A stretch of DNA of 64,000 nt from Cupriavidus sp. BIS7. GTDB taxonomy: Bacteria; Pseudomonadota; Gammaproteobacteria; Burkholderiales; Burkholderiaceae. Positions within the stretch are counted from its first letter, which is position 1. Every line of letters begins with the position of its first letter. Both the position numbers and the translations under genes were made by a program. Of the stretch, positions 28,878 to 38,681 are shown piece after piece. The stretch lies in assembly GCF_000292345.1 (NCBI RefSeq), contig NZ_ALOU01000041.1, positions 1 to 64,000 of the forward strand, written 5' to 3'. Under the pieces are notes generated by a model, which worked only from the letters and a program-made list of their open reading frames with translations, did no database searches and was not told the origin of the DNA.

Positions 28878-31139
28878 TTGTCCGAACCGATCGAAGACGC
28901 ATCCCCATCCGCCGACCGCGCCGAACCGGCTGACTTGGCCGAAGCGCCGGCGTCGCTTGCCGACGCCGTTGCCGCCACCGCGGCGGACCAGGCCGCGGCA
29001 AGGTCTTCGCAGCTTGCGACGATGTTTGCCGATACCGGCACGCTGGCCAAGGCGATTCCTGGCTATCGTCCGCGCGCAGCCCAGCACAAGATGGCAGAGG
29101 CCGTGGCCAATGCGATTGCCGAGAACGACACGGTGATCGTCGAGGCCGGGACCGGCACCGGGAAAACCTTCGCGTACCTCGTGCCGGCAATGCTATGGGG
29201 CGGCAAGGTCATCCTGTCGACCGGTACCAAGAACCTGCAGGACCAGCTCTACCTGCGCGATATCCCCACGGTACGCCACGCGCTGAACGTGCCGATCTCG
29301 GTGTCGCTGCTCAAGGGGCGCGCCAACTACGTCTGCCACTACCACCTCGAACGCGCCCAGGCCAACGGCCGTCTGGCATCGAAACAGGATGCCGCGTGGC
29401 TGCGCGAGATTGCGCGCTTCGCAAAGACCACTGCGTCCGGCGACAAGGCCGAACTCGCGGCCGTGCCGGAAAACGCGCCCGTGTGGCAGCTCGTGACCTC
29501 CACGCGCGATAACTGCCTGGGCAGCGAATGCCCGAACTACAAGGAATGCTTCGTGATGCGCGCGCGCAAGGAGGCCCAGCAGGCCGATCTTGTGGTCGTC
29601 AACCATCACCTGTTCTTTGCCGACGTGGTGCTGCGCGATACGGGCATGGCCGAACTGCTGCCCGCTGCGAACACGGTGATCTTCGACGAGGCGCACCAGT
29701 TGCCGGAGACCGCGACGCTGTTTTTCGGCGAGACGCTGTCGACGAGCCAGTTGCTCGAGCTTGCCCGCGATACCGTGGCCGAGGGCCTGTCGCACGCGCG
29801 CGATGCGGTGGACTGGGTGGCGCTCGGCGCGCCGCTCGAAAGGGCCGCACGCGACCTGCGCCTGGCATTCAACAAGGAAAATGCGCGCCTGGCCCTGGGG
29901 CAGATCGAAGCCGATCCGCGCATCCGCGAGCCGTTCCACGAAACCCTCGATGCGCTGGATTCGGCGCTGTCAGACTTCGTGGAGGCGCTGGAGTCCCAGG
30001 CCGAACGTGCCGAGGAACTCGAACAATGCCATCGCCGCGCGCTGGAACTGGCGCAACGGCTGGCGGCGTGGCGCGACGACCGCACTGCTGCAGCCCCTGC
30101 GTCCGATGCTGCCTCGGAAGCTGCATCGGCACCCGCTGCCGACGAGGAAGCCGCGCCGCCATCAAAGGCCGCCCAGCCCGCCCAGTTCGGTCCCGATACG
30201 GTGCGCTGGGTGGAAGTGTTCTCGCACACGGTGCAGTTGCATCGGACGCCGCTGTCGATCGCGCCGATTTTCAGCCGCCAGCGTGAAGGCCAGCCGCGTG
30301 CGTGGGTCTTTACCTCGGCCACGTTGTCCGTGAAGGGCAATTTCACGCACTACGCCGCGCAGCTGGGCCTCGATCGTGACCGTTCGCTGACACTGCCGAG
30401 CCCGTTCGACTACGCGAAGCAGGGGCTGCTCTACGTGCCGCGCGACATGCCGCCGCCGAATTCGCCGCAGTTCACGGAAGCCGTGGTGGAAAAGGCGCTG
30501 CCGCTGATCGAGGCGGCCGGCGGGCGTACGTTCCTGCTCTGCACCACGCTGCGCGCCGTGCAGAAGGCGTCGGACATGCTCTATGACCTGTTTGCCCAGC
30601 GCGGCATCAACCTGCCGCTCCTGGTGCAGGGGCAGGCCAGCCGAACCGAGTTGCTGGACCGCTTCCGCGAGCTGGGCAATGCGGTGCTGGTGGGCAGCCA
30701 GAGTTTCTGGGAGGGCGTGGATGTACGCGGCGAGGCGCTGTCGCTCGTGATCATCGACAAATTGCCATTCGCGCCGCCTGACGACCCGGTGCTTGCCGCG
30801 CGTATGGAAGTGCTGCAGAAAAAGGGGCTCAGCCCGTTTGCCGTGCATCAGTTGCCGCATGCGGTCATCACGCTCAAGCAGGGCGCGGGCCGGTTGATCC
30901 GTTCGGAATCCGATCGTGGCGTGCTTGCGATATGCGACACCCGGCTCGTCGAGAAACCGTACGGACGCCAGATCTGGCAGAGCCTGCCGCCCTTTACGCG
31001 CACCCGCGAGGCCGATACGGTCATCCGGTTCCTTGAGGGACTTGGCAAGCGGGAGGTGCCTGAGTCCGACTCGGACGCTGGTTCGGACACCAACGCGGAC
31101 ACCAGCGCGGACATCAACGCAGAAGACGGCGTGGAATAA
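28878..31139 (+). CDS. DinG/YoaA-family ATP-dependent helicase
   Basis: 753-residue superfamily 2 XPD-like 5'-3' DNA helicase. Walker A is EAGTGTGKT and the DEAH box is in VIFDEAHQLPE. Cysteines in NYVCHYH and NCLGSECPNYKECF fit an iron-sulfur cluster. Two acidic/Ala-rich low-complexity stretches occur, near residues 395-430 and at the C-terminus (repeated Asp/Ala/Thr). The start is TTG at 28878, preceded by AGGAAG; no ATG fits. Closest in type to YoaA; DNA repair is the expected role. Confidence 0.9.
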   Translation: MSEPIEDASPSADRAEPADLAEAPASLADAVAATAADQAAARSSQLATMFADTGTLAKAIPGYRPRAAQHKMAEAVANAIAENDTVIVEAGTGTGKTFAYLVPAMLWGGKVILSTGTKNLQDQLYLRDIPTVRHALNVPISVSLLKGRANYVCHYHLERAQANGRLASKQDAAWLREIARFAKTTASGDKAELAAVPENAPVWQLVTSTRDNCLGSECPNYKECFVMRARKEAQQADLVVVNHHLFFADVVLRDTGMAELLPAANTVIFDEAHQLPETATLFFGETLSTSQLLELARDTVAEGLSHARDAVDWVALGAPLERAARDLRLAFNKENARLALGQIEADPRIREPFHETLDALDSALSDFVEALESQAERAEELEQCHRRALELAQRLAAWRDDRTAAAPASDAASEAASAPAADEEAAPPSKAAQPAQFGPDTVRWVEVFSHTVQLHRTPLSIAPIFSRQREGQPRAWVFTSATLSVKGNFTHYAAQLGLDRDRSLTLPSPFDYAKQGLLYVPRDMPPPNSPQFTEAVVEKALPLIEAAGGRTFLLCTTLRAVQKASDMLYDLFAQRGINLPLLVQGQASRTELLDRFRELGNAVLVGSQSFWEGVDVRGEALSLVIIDKLPFAPPDDPVLAARMEVLQKKGLSPFAVHQLPHAVITLKQGAGRLIRSESDRGVLAICDTRLVEKPYGRQIWQSLPPFTRTREADTVIRFLEGLGKREVPESDSDAGSDTNADTSADINAEDGVE

Positions 31140-31274
31140 CGGAGTCCGTTGTCAAATCATGCGGTTCGTAAAAACCTGACTTGGCAGTAAATAATTCGGA
31201 GAAATCTGATTTCGGTGTGATCGTCCCGTCGATAGGCTGTCCTCCTGGCATTTTGTGCAGGGCAGACAACAGAT

Positions 31275-32429
31275 ATGACGAGCATGCAGTGGGTCAGGCG
31301 CATGGCCGGGCGCGTCCGCGCCGGCGTGGTGGGCAGGGTGGCGCCAATGCTTCTGGGTGCCATGCTTGCCGGATGCGCCCTGGCGCCCGGCATGCGCATG
31401 GACGTTGCACCCGCCGCCGTGGGGGATGCCGACACCGGTGTTGTTCCGATTTCATGGGAGCTCATTGAGGCGCTGAGCACCGAGCCCTCGCCGGGGAATC
31501 GGGACATCGCCGCCTTGCTGGGTATCCCCGAACCGTACCGTATCGGCCCTGCAGACATCCTTTCGATCATCGTCTGGGACCATCCCGAGCTGGTGTTCCC
31601 GCATCAGACATACTCGATCGGCAGCGGCTACGAAATCCCGAGCTACAGCGGTGCAGCCAGCGTGCCTGGCTACGTTGTGAGCCAGGCAGGGGAGATTCAG
31701 TTCCCCTATGCCGGCAACATGAACGTGGCCGGCATGACAGTGCGGGAACTGCGCGCTCGCATAACCAAAGTCCTGGCGCGCGTCATCCAGTCCCCCCAGG
31801 TGACTGTCCGCGTATTGGCTTACCGCAGCCAGCGCATCTACATCGACGGCGAGGTAAAGACTCCCGGGCCGCAATATATCGACGACGTGCCGATGACGCT
31901 CGTTGAAGCGCTCAATCGCGCCGGCGGCGTGAACGTCAGCGCCGGGGACAGCAGCCGCATCGAATTGAACCGCAGCGGCAGGCGCTGGATCATCAACCTG
32001 CCGGCGCTATTGCGCGAAGGCCATGACCCTTCGGCGATATTGCTTCGGAGCGGCGACATCGTGCGCGTCGAGCAGCGAGAGGACGGCAAGGTATTCGTTC
32101 TGGGCGAGGTCAACAAGCCTTCGGTGGTCCTGCCGCGCAACGGGCGGCTGACCCTCAACGAAGCCTTGGGCGAAGCGGGCGGCGTGAACCCATTGACGAG
32201 CGATCCCAGGCAGATCTACGTGGTGCGCAAGCCTGAGACGGGCCACCCGCAGGTGTTTCACCTCGATGCGCGGTCGCCCGTCGCGTTGGCTCTGGCCGAG
32301 GGCTTTCCGCTCAGGCCGCGTGACGTGGTCTACGTCGACGCCGGAGACATTACCCGCTGGGCGCGTGTCGTGAACCAGCTCATTCCAAGCGCGCAATACG
32401 TCAATTCCACCGCCGACGTTCTCAAATGA
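31275..32429 (+). CDS. Polysaccharide export outer-membrane lipoprotein (Wza-like)
   Basis: 384 residues. Lipoprotein signal with lipobox LAGC (Cys34), then a Poly_export domain (YRIGPADILSIIVWDHPEL near residue 95) and SLBB domains (IYIDGEVKTPGPQYIDDVPMTLVEAL). These build the outer-membrane export channel for capsule or exopolysaccharide. Its stop overlaps the next ATG by 4 bp. Length and architecture match Wza (379 aa) and EpsA. Confidence 0.93.
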   Translation: MTSMQWVRRMAGRVRAGVVGRVAPMLLGAMLAGCALAPGMRMDVAPAAVGDADTGVVPISWELIEALSTEPSPGNRDIAALLGIPEPYRIGPADILSIIVWDHPELVFPHQTYSIGSGYEIPSYSGAASVPGYVVSQAGEIQFPYAGNMNVAGMTVRELRARITKVLARVIQSPQVTVRVLAYRSQRIYIDGEVKTPGPQYIDDVPMTLVEALNRAGGVNVSAGDSSRIELNRSGRRWIINLPALLREGHDPSAILLRSGDIVRVEQREDGKVFVLGEVNKPSVVLPRNGRLTLNEALGEAGGVNPLTSDPRQIYVVRKPETGHPQVFHLDARSPVALALAEGFPLRPRDVVYVDAGDITRWARVVNQLIPSAQYVNSTADVLK

Positions 32430-32863
32430 TCCGCCACATTCTTGTCTTATGTATCGGCAACATCTGCCGAAGCCCCATGGCGCAGGGCCTGTTACGGCAT
32501 TCCCTGCCCGATCGCACCGTGTCGTCGGCCGGGTTTGAAGCGGTAACGGGAGCTTCTGCCGACGCCGTAGCAATCGCCGTGAGTGCAGCCGCCGGGATCG
32601 ATATATCCGGGCACCGGGCGCGGCAACTGGCCCTTGGACACCTTGCGGCGGCCGATCTGGTGCTGGTCATGAACGACAGACAGAAGAGCGAGGCGCAACT
32701 GATGTGCCCGCCGGCCTCCGGCAAGGTATTTCGTATCGGCGATATCTCCGGGCAGGACGTGCCCGACCCGCTTGGCGCTCCGTATGCCGAATTCGAACGC
32801 GTATTCGAACTGATCCGCTTGAGCGTGCAGACCTGGGCGCCACGCATCCGCGCGTTCGCCTGA
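32426..32863 (+). CDS. Low-molecular-weight tyrosine phosphatase (Wzb/EpsP-like)
   Basis: 145-residue cytoplasmic phosphatase that removes phosphate from the tyrosine kinase encoded next. The P-loop CIGNICRS carries Cys9 and Arg15, and the acid is Asp114 in DVPDPLG. The ATG overlaps the wza-like stop (ATGA). The size equals E. coli Wzb (147). Confidence 0.94.
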   Translation: MIRHILVLCIGNICRSPMAQGLLRHSLPDRTVSSAGFEAVTGASADAVAIAVSAAAGIDISGHRARQLALGHLAAADLVLVMNDRQKSEAQLMCPPASGKVFRIGDISGQDVPDPLGAPYAEFERVFELIRLSVQTWAPRIRAFA

Positions 32864-32890
32864 CTGGCCTGTGGGAGTAGGGGAGTATCG

Positions 32891-35101
32891 ATGTTACAAA
32901 TGCAAACGGGTGCGCCGGAGATGCCGGATGCGGTCAATCTGGCAGCGGTAGTCAATGCACTGGTCAGGTACCGCTGGGCCGTCGCGGCGATCATGTTCGT
33001 CTGCCTGCTGATTGGGGCGCGCGCAGCATTCCTGGCTACGCCGATGTACAAGGCGGACATGCTGATCCAGCTCGATGACGGCTCGTCGGCCTCGGCCGCG
33101 AAGGGGTGGCTCGGCGACGCTGCCGCGCTATTCGATGTCAAATCGCCGGCATCGGCAGAAGCGCAGATCATTGGATCGAGACTGGTGGTGTCCCGCGCAG
33201 TGGACAGCTTGCAGGGCTACATCGATGTAAAGCCCCGCCGGCCGCCGCTGATCGGGACAATTGCCGAGCGCATGAACGCGGCGGATGGCTGGCCGCGCAT
33301 AAAAGGCCTGTCAGGCTATGCGTGGGGCAGGGCTTCGGCAAAGGTGGCGGGTTTCGACGTCCCACCGGATCTTGAGGGGAAGGGCTTCACGCTGACTGCG
33401 CTCTCACCGCAGGCGTGGCAGCTTGCCGGCCCGGGGCTCGCCGCCCCCGTTCGCGGGGAGGTCGGCGTCGAGAAGATCGTGCAGTCCGCCTCTGGCGAGA
33501 TACGTCTGACGGTGTCGGCGCTCGATGCGTGGGCCGGAACGCCGTTTACGCTGTATCGCCGATCTCGCCAGAAGGTTGTGGACGACGTGCGCAAGGGGCT
33601 GGCCGTTCAGGAAAAGGTCAAGCAGTCGGGCATTATCATGGCCACACTTACGGGGCACGATCCCGCGCGGGTCAGCGCGCTGTTGGGCGAGATTGGAGCC
33701 CAATACATTCGGCAGAACGTCGAACGCAAGTCAGCCGAGGCGGCACAATCGCTGGCTTTCCTGGATCTGCAACTGCCCGAACTGAAGCGTCAGCTCGAAT
33801 TGGTGCAGGGCCGGTACACGGCGATGACCGCCCACCATGGCATCGTCGATCTGCCGGAGGAGGCCAGGCTGGCTCTCAAAGCCGCCGCGGACGCGCAGAC
33901 CAAGCTGATGACGCTGCGCCACAAGCGCGACGAACTGGCCACGCGCTTTACCGGCGAACACCCGGGCATGGTGGCGATCGAGCGGCAGATTGCGGCCGTA
34001 CGTCAGCAGCAACAGAATTTCGACCAGACCGTCAAGCGGCTGCCCGTGCTCCAGCAGCAGGCGGCGGAGTTGAAGCTGGACATGCGTGTCGCCACTGATC
34101 TCTACACCGTCCTGCTTGGCAGCACGCAGCAGCTTCAGTTGATGAAGGCAGGACGTGTGGCCAGTGCACGGATCGTGGATGTCGCGGTGACAGGGAAGGA
34201 GCCCGTGGGGCGCAACCGGGTGGCAGTGATGCTGGTTTCGCTGTTCGCCGGCCTGGCCCTCGGCACCATTTTCGTCGTTGTCATGGGGCGGCTGTCAGGG
34301 GCCGTTGCGGAACCCGACGAAATCGAACGCGCGCTTGGCGTGAGCGTGATGGCGACGCTGCCACTGTCGAAGGCGCAGCGAAAGCTGGACGAGTCCGAGC
34401 AGCGACGGCCGATGGCGCTGGCCGCGCCTTCCGACCCCGCAATCGAAAGCATGCGCAGCCTGCGTACGGCGCTGGTGCTCTCGAATCCGAAACCCGAGAA
34501 GAACGTCCTGCTCGTGACCGGGGCGGAGCCGGGGGCCGGCAAGTCCTTCCTGGCGGCAAACCTCGCGGCCGTACTGGCCACGGGAGGGGCACGCGTGCTG
34601 CTGGTGGATGCCGATATACGCCGAGGGTATCTCCACGACAGCTTTGGCGTGCCGCAGGCGCCCGGGTTATCGGACATCCTGGCCGGCGCGGCGCAACTCG
34701 ACGGGATCGTTCATGCCGATGTGGCGCCGGGCGTGGACCTGGTCGCCAGGGGCAGCGCGTTACCGGATATGAACGACCCCTTCATGGGTGCCGGCCTGGA
34801 GCCGTTGCTCGATGCTTACCGGTCCCGCTATGCGTGGGTGATTGTTGATACGCCGCCGATTCTGGCCGTCGCCGATACGATGATGATGGCGCGGCATTCC
34901 AACGTGCTGTTGCTCGTTGCACGTTCCGGTCAATCGCGGCTGGGCGACCTGAGGGAAGCGTGCAAGCGCCTGAGGCAATGCGGGCAGATGCCGACGGGCG
35001 TCATCCTGAATGGTGTCGTCCCCAGGCTCGGGCGCTATGGCACGGGCTATGGCGCGAGATACGGCACTGTCTACGGCAGCCACGGCAACAGCGGAACCTG
35101 A
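32891..35101 (+). CDS. Tyrosine autokinase / polysaccharide co-polymerase (Wzc-like)
   Basis: 736-residue inner-membrane protein. An N-terminal Wzz domain has one helix near residues 28-48 and another near 440-460 that bracket a periplasmic coiled coil (FLDLQLPELKRQLELVQGRYTA). The cytoplasmic BY-kinase domain has Walker A GAEPGAGKS (Lys551) and Walker A' VLLVDADIRRG (Asp573). The tail is a tyrosine cluster (RYGTGYGARYGTVYG), the usual autophosphorylation site. AGGGGAG precedes the ATG. No glycosyltransferase, flippase or polymerase gene follows; the operon ends at a terminator. Confidence 0.94.
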   Translation: MLQMQTGAPEMPDAVNLAAVVNALVRYRWAVAAIMFVCLLIGARAAFLATPMYKADMLIQLDDGSSASAAKGWLGDAAALFDVKSPASAEAQIIGSRLVVSRAVDSLQGYIDVKPRRPPLIGTIAERMNAADGWPRIKGLSGYAWGRASAKVAGFDVPPDLEGKGFTLTALSPQAWQLAGPGLAAPVRGEVGVEKIVQSASGEIRLTVSALDAWAGTPFTLYRRSRQKVVDDVRKGLAVQEKVKQSGIIMATLTGHDPARVSALLGEIGAQYIRQNVERKSAEAAQSLAFLDLQLPELKRQLELVQGRYTAMTAHHGIVDLPEEARLALKAAADAQTKLMTLRHKRDELATRFTGEHPGMVAIERQIAAVRQQQQNFDQTVKRLPVLQQQAAELKLDMRVATDLYTVLLGSTQQLQLMKAGRVASARIVDVAVTGKEPVGRNRVAVMLVSLFAGLALGTIFVVVMGRLSGAVAEPDEIERALGVSVMATLPLSKAQRKLDESEQRRPMALAAPSDPAIESMRSLRTALVLSNPKPEKNVLLVTGAEPGAGKSFLAANLAAVLATGGARVLLVDADIRRGYLHDSFGVPQAPGLSDILAGAAQLDGIVHADVAPGVDLVARGSALPDMNDPFMGAGLEPLLDAYRSRYAWVIVDTPPILAVADTMMMARHSNVLLLVARSGQSRLGDLREACKRLRQCGQMPTGVILNGVVPRLGRYGTGYGARYGTVYGSHGNSGT

Positions 35102-35133
35102 TTCGGCCTTCAGCAAACATCTGGCAAGGTCCG

Positions 35134-35190
35134 GCCGCATCAGGCCGCATCAGGCAACAAAAAACCCGCACGCTCGCGTGCGGGTTTTTT
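35134..35190 (+). terminator. Strong terminator after wzc-like gene
   Basis: AAAAAACCCGCACG (35159-35172) and CGTGCGGGTTTTTT (35177-35190) close a 4-base loop. The A-run makes it work for the convergent bamD too. A 10-bp direct repeat, GCCGCATCAG twice, lies just before it (from 35134). Confidence 0.9.
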
Positions 35191-35237
35191 TACGTGCCGG
35201 CGTGCATGACGCAGCCGGGTCAGTCCGGGTCAGTTGA

Positions 35238-36068
35238 TCAGAACACTTCCCACCAGGACTTGTCCTTGCGGCGCTGGCCGTACTTGATGAAGTCGCTGTT
35301 CGGGTAGTTGCGTTCCATCACGCGCGCGGCGTCGTCGCGCAGGTCCTTCATGCCGAGTGCATCGTACGAGCGAACCATGATGTACAGCGCTTCCTCGTTG
35401 GCTGGCGCACCGTCATAGTCCTTCAGCGCCTGCTGGGCACGGTTGACGGCGGCAAGGTAGGCGCCACGGCGATAGTAGTATCGCGCCGCGTGCACCTCGT
35501 GCTGGGCCAGCGAGTTGACGATGTACTGCATGCGCAGCGTTGCGTCCGGTGTGAACTTGCTGTCCGGGTAGCGCGTAATCAGGGTCTGGAACGAGTCATA
35601 GGCCGCGCGTGCTGCCTTCGGGTCACGTTCGCTGAGATCCTGGCCCGAGAAGCGGCCCAGCCAGCCGAGGTTGTCGTTGAAGTTGATCAGCCCCTTGAGG
35701 TAGTAGGCGTAATCGATGTTCGGGTGACTCGGGTGCAACTGGATGAATCGGTCCACCGCGGCCAGGGCAGCGGCGGTCTCGCCATCCTTGTAGTTGGCGT
35801 AGGCGGTGTCGATCTGCGCCTGCTGCGCGTAGCGGCCAAACGGATAGCGGCCCTCTAGCTTTTCATAGAGCTTGACGGCGCGTGTGTAGTCGCCGCCATC
35901 GAGGGCATCCTTGGCTTCCGAATATAATTTGTTCGCCGACCAGCCGGCCGTCTCGTCCGGCTGGTCGCCCAGCAGGCCGCATGCAGACAGCATGACGCAG
36001 CCGCCTGCGAGCAAAATCGCTCCAAATCTCGCGCGCCAGCTGGCGCGTTTCAAGCTCTGCAATTGCAT
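35238..36068 (-). CDS. bamD: Outer-membrane assembly lipoprotein BamD
   Basis: 276-residue lipoprotein of the BAM complex that folds outer-membrane beta-barrels. The signal peptide ends in lipobox LSAC (Cys30). TPR-like repeats follow ([23 protein letters not shown] near residue 46, repeated twice more). The start at 36068 begins [11 protein letters not shown], a normal n-region; an upstream ATG at 36101 is unlikely. Its start is only 16 bp from the divergent rluD start, so the promoters must overlap the other gene's 5' coding region. Confidence 0.95.
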   Translation of the reverse strand: MQLQSLKRASWRARFGAILLAGGCVMLSACGLLGDQPDETAGWSANKLYSEAKDALDGGDYTRAVKLYEKLEGRYPFGRYAQQAQIDTAYANYKDGETAAALAAVDRFIQLHPSHPNIDYAYYLKGLINFNDNLGWLGRFSGQDLSERDPKAARAAYDSFQTLITRYPDSKFTPDATLRMQYIVNSLAQHEVHAARYYYRRGAYLAAVNRAQQALKDYDGAPANEEALYIMVRSYDALGMKDLRDDAARVMERNYPNSDFIKYGQRRKDKSWWEVF

Positions 36069-36084
36069 GGGCAACCTGTTCCGG

Positions 36085-37275
36085 ATGAAAAATAGCGCCA
36101 AGCATTATAGCCGAAGCCCCCAGCCCGAAACCGGTCTGGTACGCCACACCGAATCCGCTGCTTCCGCGGAAGTGGACTCAGACGAATTCGGCGACGTCGG
36201 TGAGTTCAACGAAGAAGCGGCCAGCCCGTCACCAGCCGCTTCGGATCTCGTACCCCTTTACCTTGAAGTCGATAGTGCCGCACACGGCGAGCGCCTCGAC
36301 AAACTGCTTGCACGCCACTTCAGCGAATTCTCGCGCAGCCGCATCCAGCAATGGATCGAGGACGGCGCCGTGCGTGTGGATGGTGAGCCCAGCCGTGCCA
36401 AGGCATCGGTCCAGATGGGCCAGCAGATCGAGATCCAACCCAAGGCGGCCCCCGAGTCGATGGCCTTCACGGCCGAAGACGTGCCGCTCGATGTCGTGTA
36501 CGAAGACGATGCGCTGCTTGTCATCAACAAGCCGTCCGGACTGGTCGTGCATCCCGCGGCGGGCAACTGGAGCGGCACCGTGCTCAACGGGCTGCTTCAT
36601 CGCGACCCGCACGCCGCGGGCCTGCCGCGCGCCGGCATCGTGCATCGGCTCGACAAGGAAACCTCGGGCCTGATGGTGGTGGCCCGGACGCTGACCTCGC
36701 AGACCGATCTGGTTCGCCAGCTTGCGGCGCGCACGGTAAAGCGGACCTATATCGCGCTGGTCTGGGGCGAGACGCCGGACGAGGGCACCATCGATGCCCC
36801 GATCGGCCGCGATCCGCGCGAGCGTACGCGCATGGCCATCGTGCATACGAACAGCGGCAAGCCTTCGCGCACGCACTTCGAAACGCTCGGCACCGTGCCG
36901 CTTGGCCGTGGCAAGGTCTCGATGGTGATGTGCCAGCTGGAGACCGGCCGCACGCACCAGATCCGCGTGCATTTCGAGTCGATTGGCCATCCGCTGGTGG
37001 GCGATCCGGTCTATCACAAGGCTACCCAGCGCGGCCAGCGCCCAGCGATCCGTGTGCCGCTGCCCGTCCCGTTCACGCGCCAGGCGCTGCACGCGTACCG
37101 GCTGGGGCTTGTGCACCCGGTAACGGGCCGCAAGAAGTCCTGGGAAGCAGAACCGCCCGAAGACCTGCAGGCACTGATCGACGCGCTCGATTTCGAGGGG
37201 CAGTCGCAAGACGACGAAGGCGACGAAGAGGGCGAGGACTGGTACGAAGGGGACGACGATGGCGACGACGACTGA
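36085..37275 (+). CDS. rluD: 23S rRNA pseudouridine synthase RluD
   Basis: 396-residue enzyme that makes pseudouridines at 1911, 1915 and 1917 of 23S rRNA. An S4 domain ([22 protein letters not shown], about 73-94) precedes the catalytic domain. The catalytic Asp190 lies in [10 protein letters not shown]. The first 60 residues and the Asp/Glu-rich tail ([19 protein letters not shown]) are extra compared with E. coli RluD (326). The start is uncertain: ATG at 36067 or 36085, or a later GTG; none has a clear ribosome site. The end overlaps pgeF by 17 bp. Confidence 0.93.
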   Translation: MKNSAKHYSRSPQPETGLVRHTESAASAEVDSDEFGDVGEFNEEAASPSPAASDLVPLYLEVDSAAHGERLDKLLARHFSEFSRSRIQQWIEDGAVRVDGEPSRAKASVQMGQQIEIQPKAAPESMAFTAEDVPLDVVYEDDALLVINKPSGLVVHPAAGNWSGTVLNGLLHRDPHAAGLPRAGIVHRLDKETSGLMVVARTLTSQTDLVRQLAARTVKRTYIALVWGETPDEGTIDAPIGRDPRERTRMAIVHTNSGKPSRTHFETLGTVPLGRGKVSMVMCQLETGRTHQIRVHFESIGHPLVGDPVYHKATQRGQRPAIRVPLPVPFTRQALHAYRLGLVHPVTGRKKSWEAEPPEDLQALIDALDFEGQSQDDEGDEEGEDWYEGDDDGDDD

Positions 37276-38068
37276 TCGTCCGGCCTGGATCGTGCCGGAC
37301 TGGCCAGCGCCGGTTCGCGTGCGCGCGTTGTCGACCACGCGCCATGGCGGCGTCAGCGCTGGGCCGTACGGTCTGGCCGACGGCATGCCGGGCGGCTTGA
37401 ATCTCGGGACCCATGTCGGCGACGATCCGGCTGCCGTAACCATGAACCGGCAGCGGCTGGCGGCACACCTGCCGGCCATGCCGCACTGGCTGGAACAGGT
37501 GCATGGCTGCGGCGTGGTGACTGCCGACGGGGCCTCGGTCGACGTGCCGCAGGCCGACGCAAGCATCGCCACGGAAACGGGCCATGTCTGCGCGATCATG
37601 ACGGCCGACTGTCTGCCGGTGCTGCTGTGCGATGCCGCAGGCACGGTGGTCGGCGCCGCGCATGCTGGATGGCGGGGCCTCTGCGACGGGGTGATCGAGG
37701 CCACGCTGGCGCGCATGGCCAAGCATGCAGGACCCGATCCACAGTGGATGGCTTGGCTCGGCCCTGCCATCGGGCCCACGGCATTCGAGGTCGGTGCGGA
37801 AGTCCGGCAGGCCTTCCTCGATCGCGCGAGCGACGAGGATCGAGCCGCGGTCGAAGCGGCATTCCGGCCCGGTGCGCCGGGCAAGTACTGGGCCGACATC
37901 TATACGCTCGCGCGCATCCGGCTGGCGCGCTCGGGCTGCAGGCACGTCCACGGCGGCGACACCTGTACGGTCACTGACGCCGACCGGTTCTTTTCCTATC
38001 GCCGGGACCGTACCACGGGCCGCATGGCTACGCTGGTCTGGATCGAGGGCGGGCCGGAACAGGGCTAA
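37259..38068 (+). CDS. pgeF: Purine nucleoside phosphorylase / laccase-domain protein (PgeF, YfiH)
   Basis: 269-residue cytoplasmic protein of the multicopper-polyphenol-oxidase-like (DUF152) family. Metal ligands are visible: His in EQVHG, Cys in TADCLPV and His in AAHAGWRG. Members are reported to act on purine nucleosides and in E. coli as a peptidoglycan-editing factor. It overlaps rluD by 17 bp, the standard rluD-pgeF arrangement. Confidence 0.93.
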   Translation: MATTTDRPAWIVPDWPAPVRVRALSTTRHGGVSAGPYGLADGMPGGLNLGTHVGDDPAAVTMNRQRLAAHLPAMPHWLEQVHGCGVVTADGASVDVPQADASIATETGHVCAIMTADCLPVLLCDAAGTVVGAAHAGWRGLCDGVIEATLARMAKHAGPDPQWMAWLGPAIGPTAFEVGAEVRQAFLDRASDEDRAAVEAAFRPGAPGKYWADIYTLARIRLARSGCRHVHGGDTCTVTDADRFFSYRRDRTTGRMATLVWIEGGPEQG

Positions 38069-38108
38069 CGGCGGGAATAAACGCGCAGAAAAGCGGGGGA
38101 CGGCGGGC

Positions 38109-38351
38109 CTAGTGGTCGGTGTCGCTGTCCGTCGCGTCCGCCTGCGCCTGCCCGGCTTTTGCCGCAGCAGCTTCATCTGCCTCACGCGCCTTCCTGCGCC
38201 GGCGCCTGCCTGGCGTCCCCATGATGTACACCACGATGGCCACCGGCCCCAGGCCGTAAAACAGGAAGGTTGCCACGCCGGCCACCACGTTGGTTTCGGT
38301 GATCGCCATCATCAAGGCGACGTATAGCCAACCAATTGCCACGATGTACAT
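38109..38351 (-). CDS. Small two-helix membrane protein, conserved hypothetical
   Basis: 80 residues. Two transmembrane helices (about 3-20 and 23-46, YGLGPVAIVVYIMG) precede a very basic stretch (RRRRRKAR) and an Ala/Asp-rich tail, placing the C-terminus in the cytoplasm. It is convergent with pgeF and divergent from phaC. Function unknown. Confidence 0.75.
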   Translation of the reverse strand: MYIVAIGWLYVALMMAITETNVVAGVATFLFYGLGPVAIVVYIMGTPGRRRRRKAREADEAAAAKAGQAQADATDSDTDH

Positions 38352-38681
38352 CAGACTTTCATCTCTTTCGTGTATGAGTTACGTGCTGCCCCGCAGGCCG
38401 CGTCAGACCTACCGTCGGGTAGGTCGGGCGCGGGCCGTGGGGGAGTTGTTTGCCGTGCTGATTTCCGCATTGACAGCCTCTACATTGCAAGGCAACAATG
38501 CCTTCAAATGTATCGGAATCGTGGACATTCACCACGGTTCCGCCGGCAAGCATAGCGTATGGCGCAGGGCGTCCGAGGCCGCCCCGGTAGTGATGCCAGA
38601 CGTAACCCGAAACAGGGGCGGGTCGGGAGACAGTCACCCCGAGCCCGTCAATCAATACGACGGCAGAGAGACGAATACATT
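38352..38681 (+). promoter_or_regulatory. phaC upstream region
   Basis: 330 bp without a gene. It has a hairpin GACCTACC-GTCG-GGTAGGTC (38406-38425) near the divergent gene's start, then the phaC promoter, then a long untranslated leader of about 175 bp to the phaC ATG. AGAGAG precedes the ATG. Confidence 0.7.
38470..38499 (+). promoter_or_regulatory. phaC promoter
   Basis: A perfect -35 TTGACA (38470-38475), 18-bp spacer, and -10 AACAAT (38494-38499). The same hexamers and spacing, in the same GCAAGGCAACAATG context, are known for the C. necator phaC1 promoter, and the downstream CGGCAAGCATAGCG is also shared. Confidence 0.85.
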
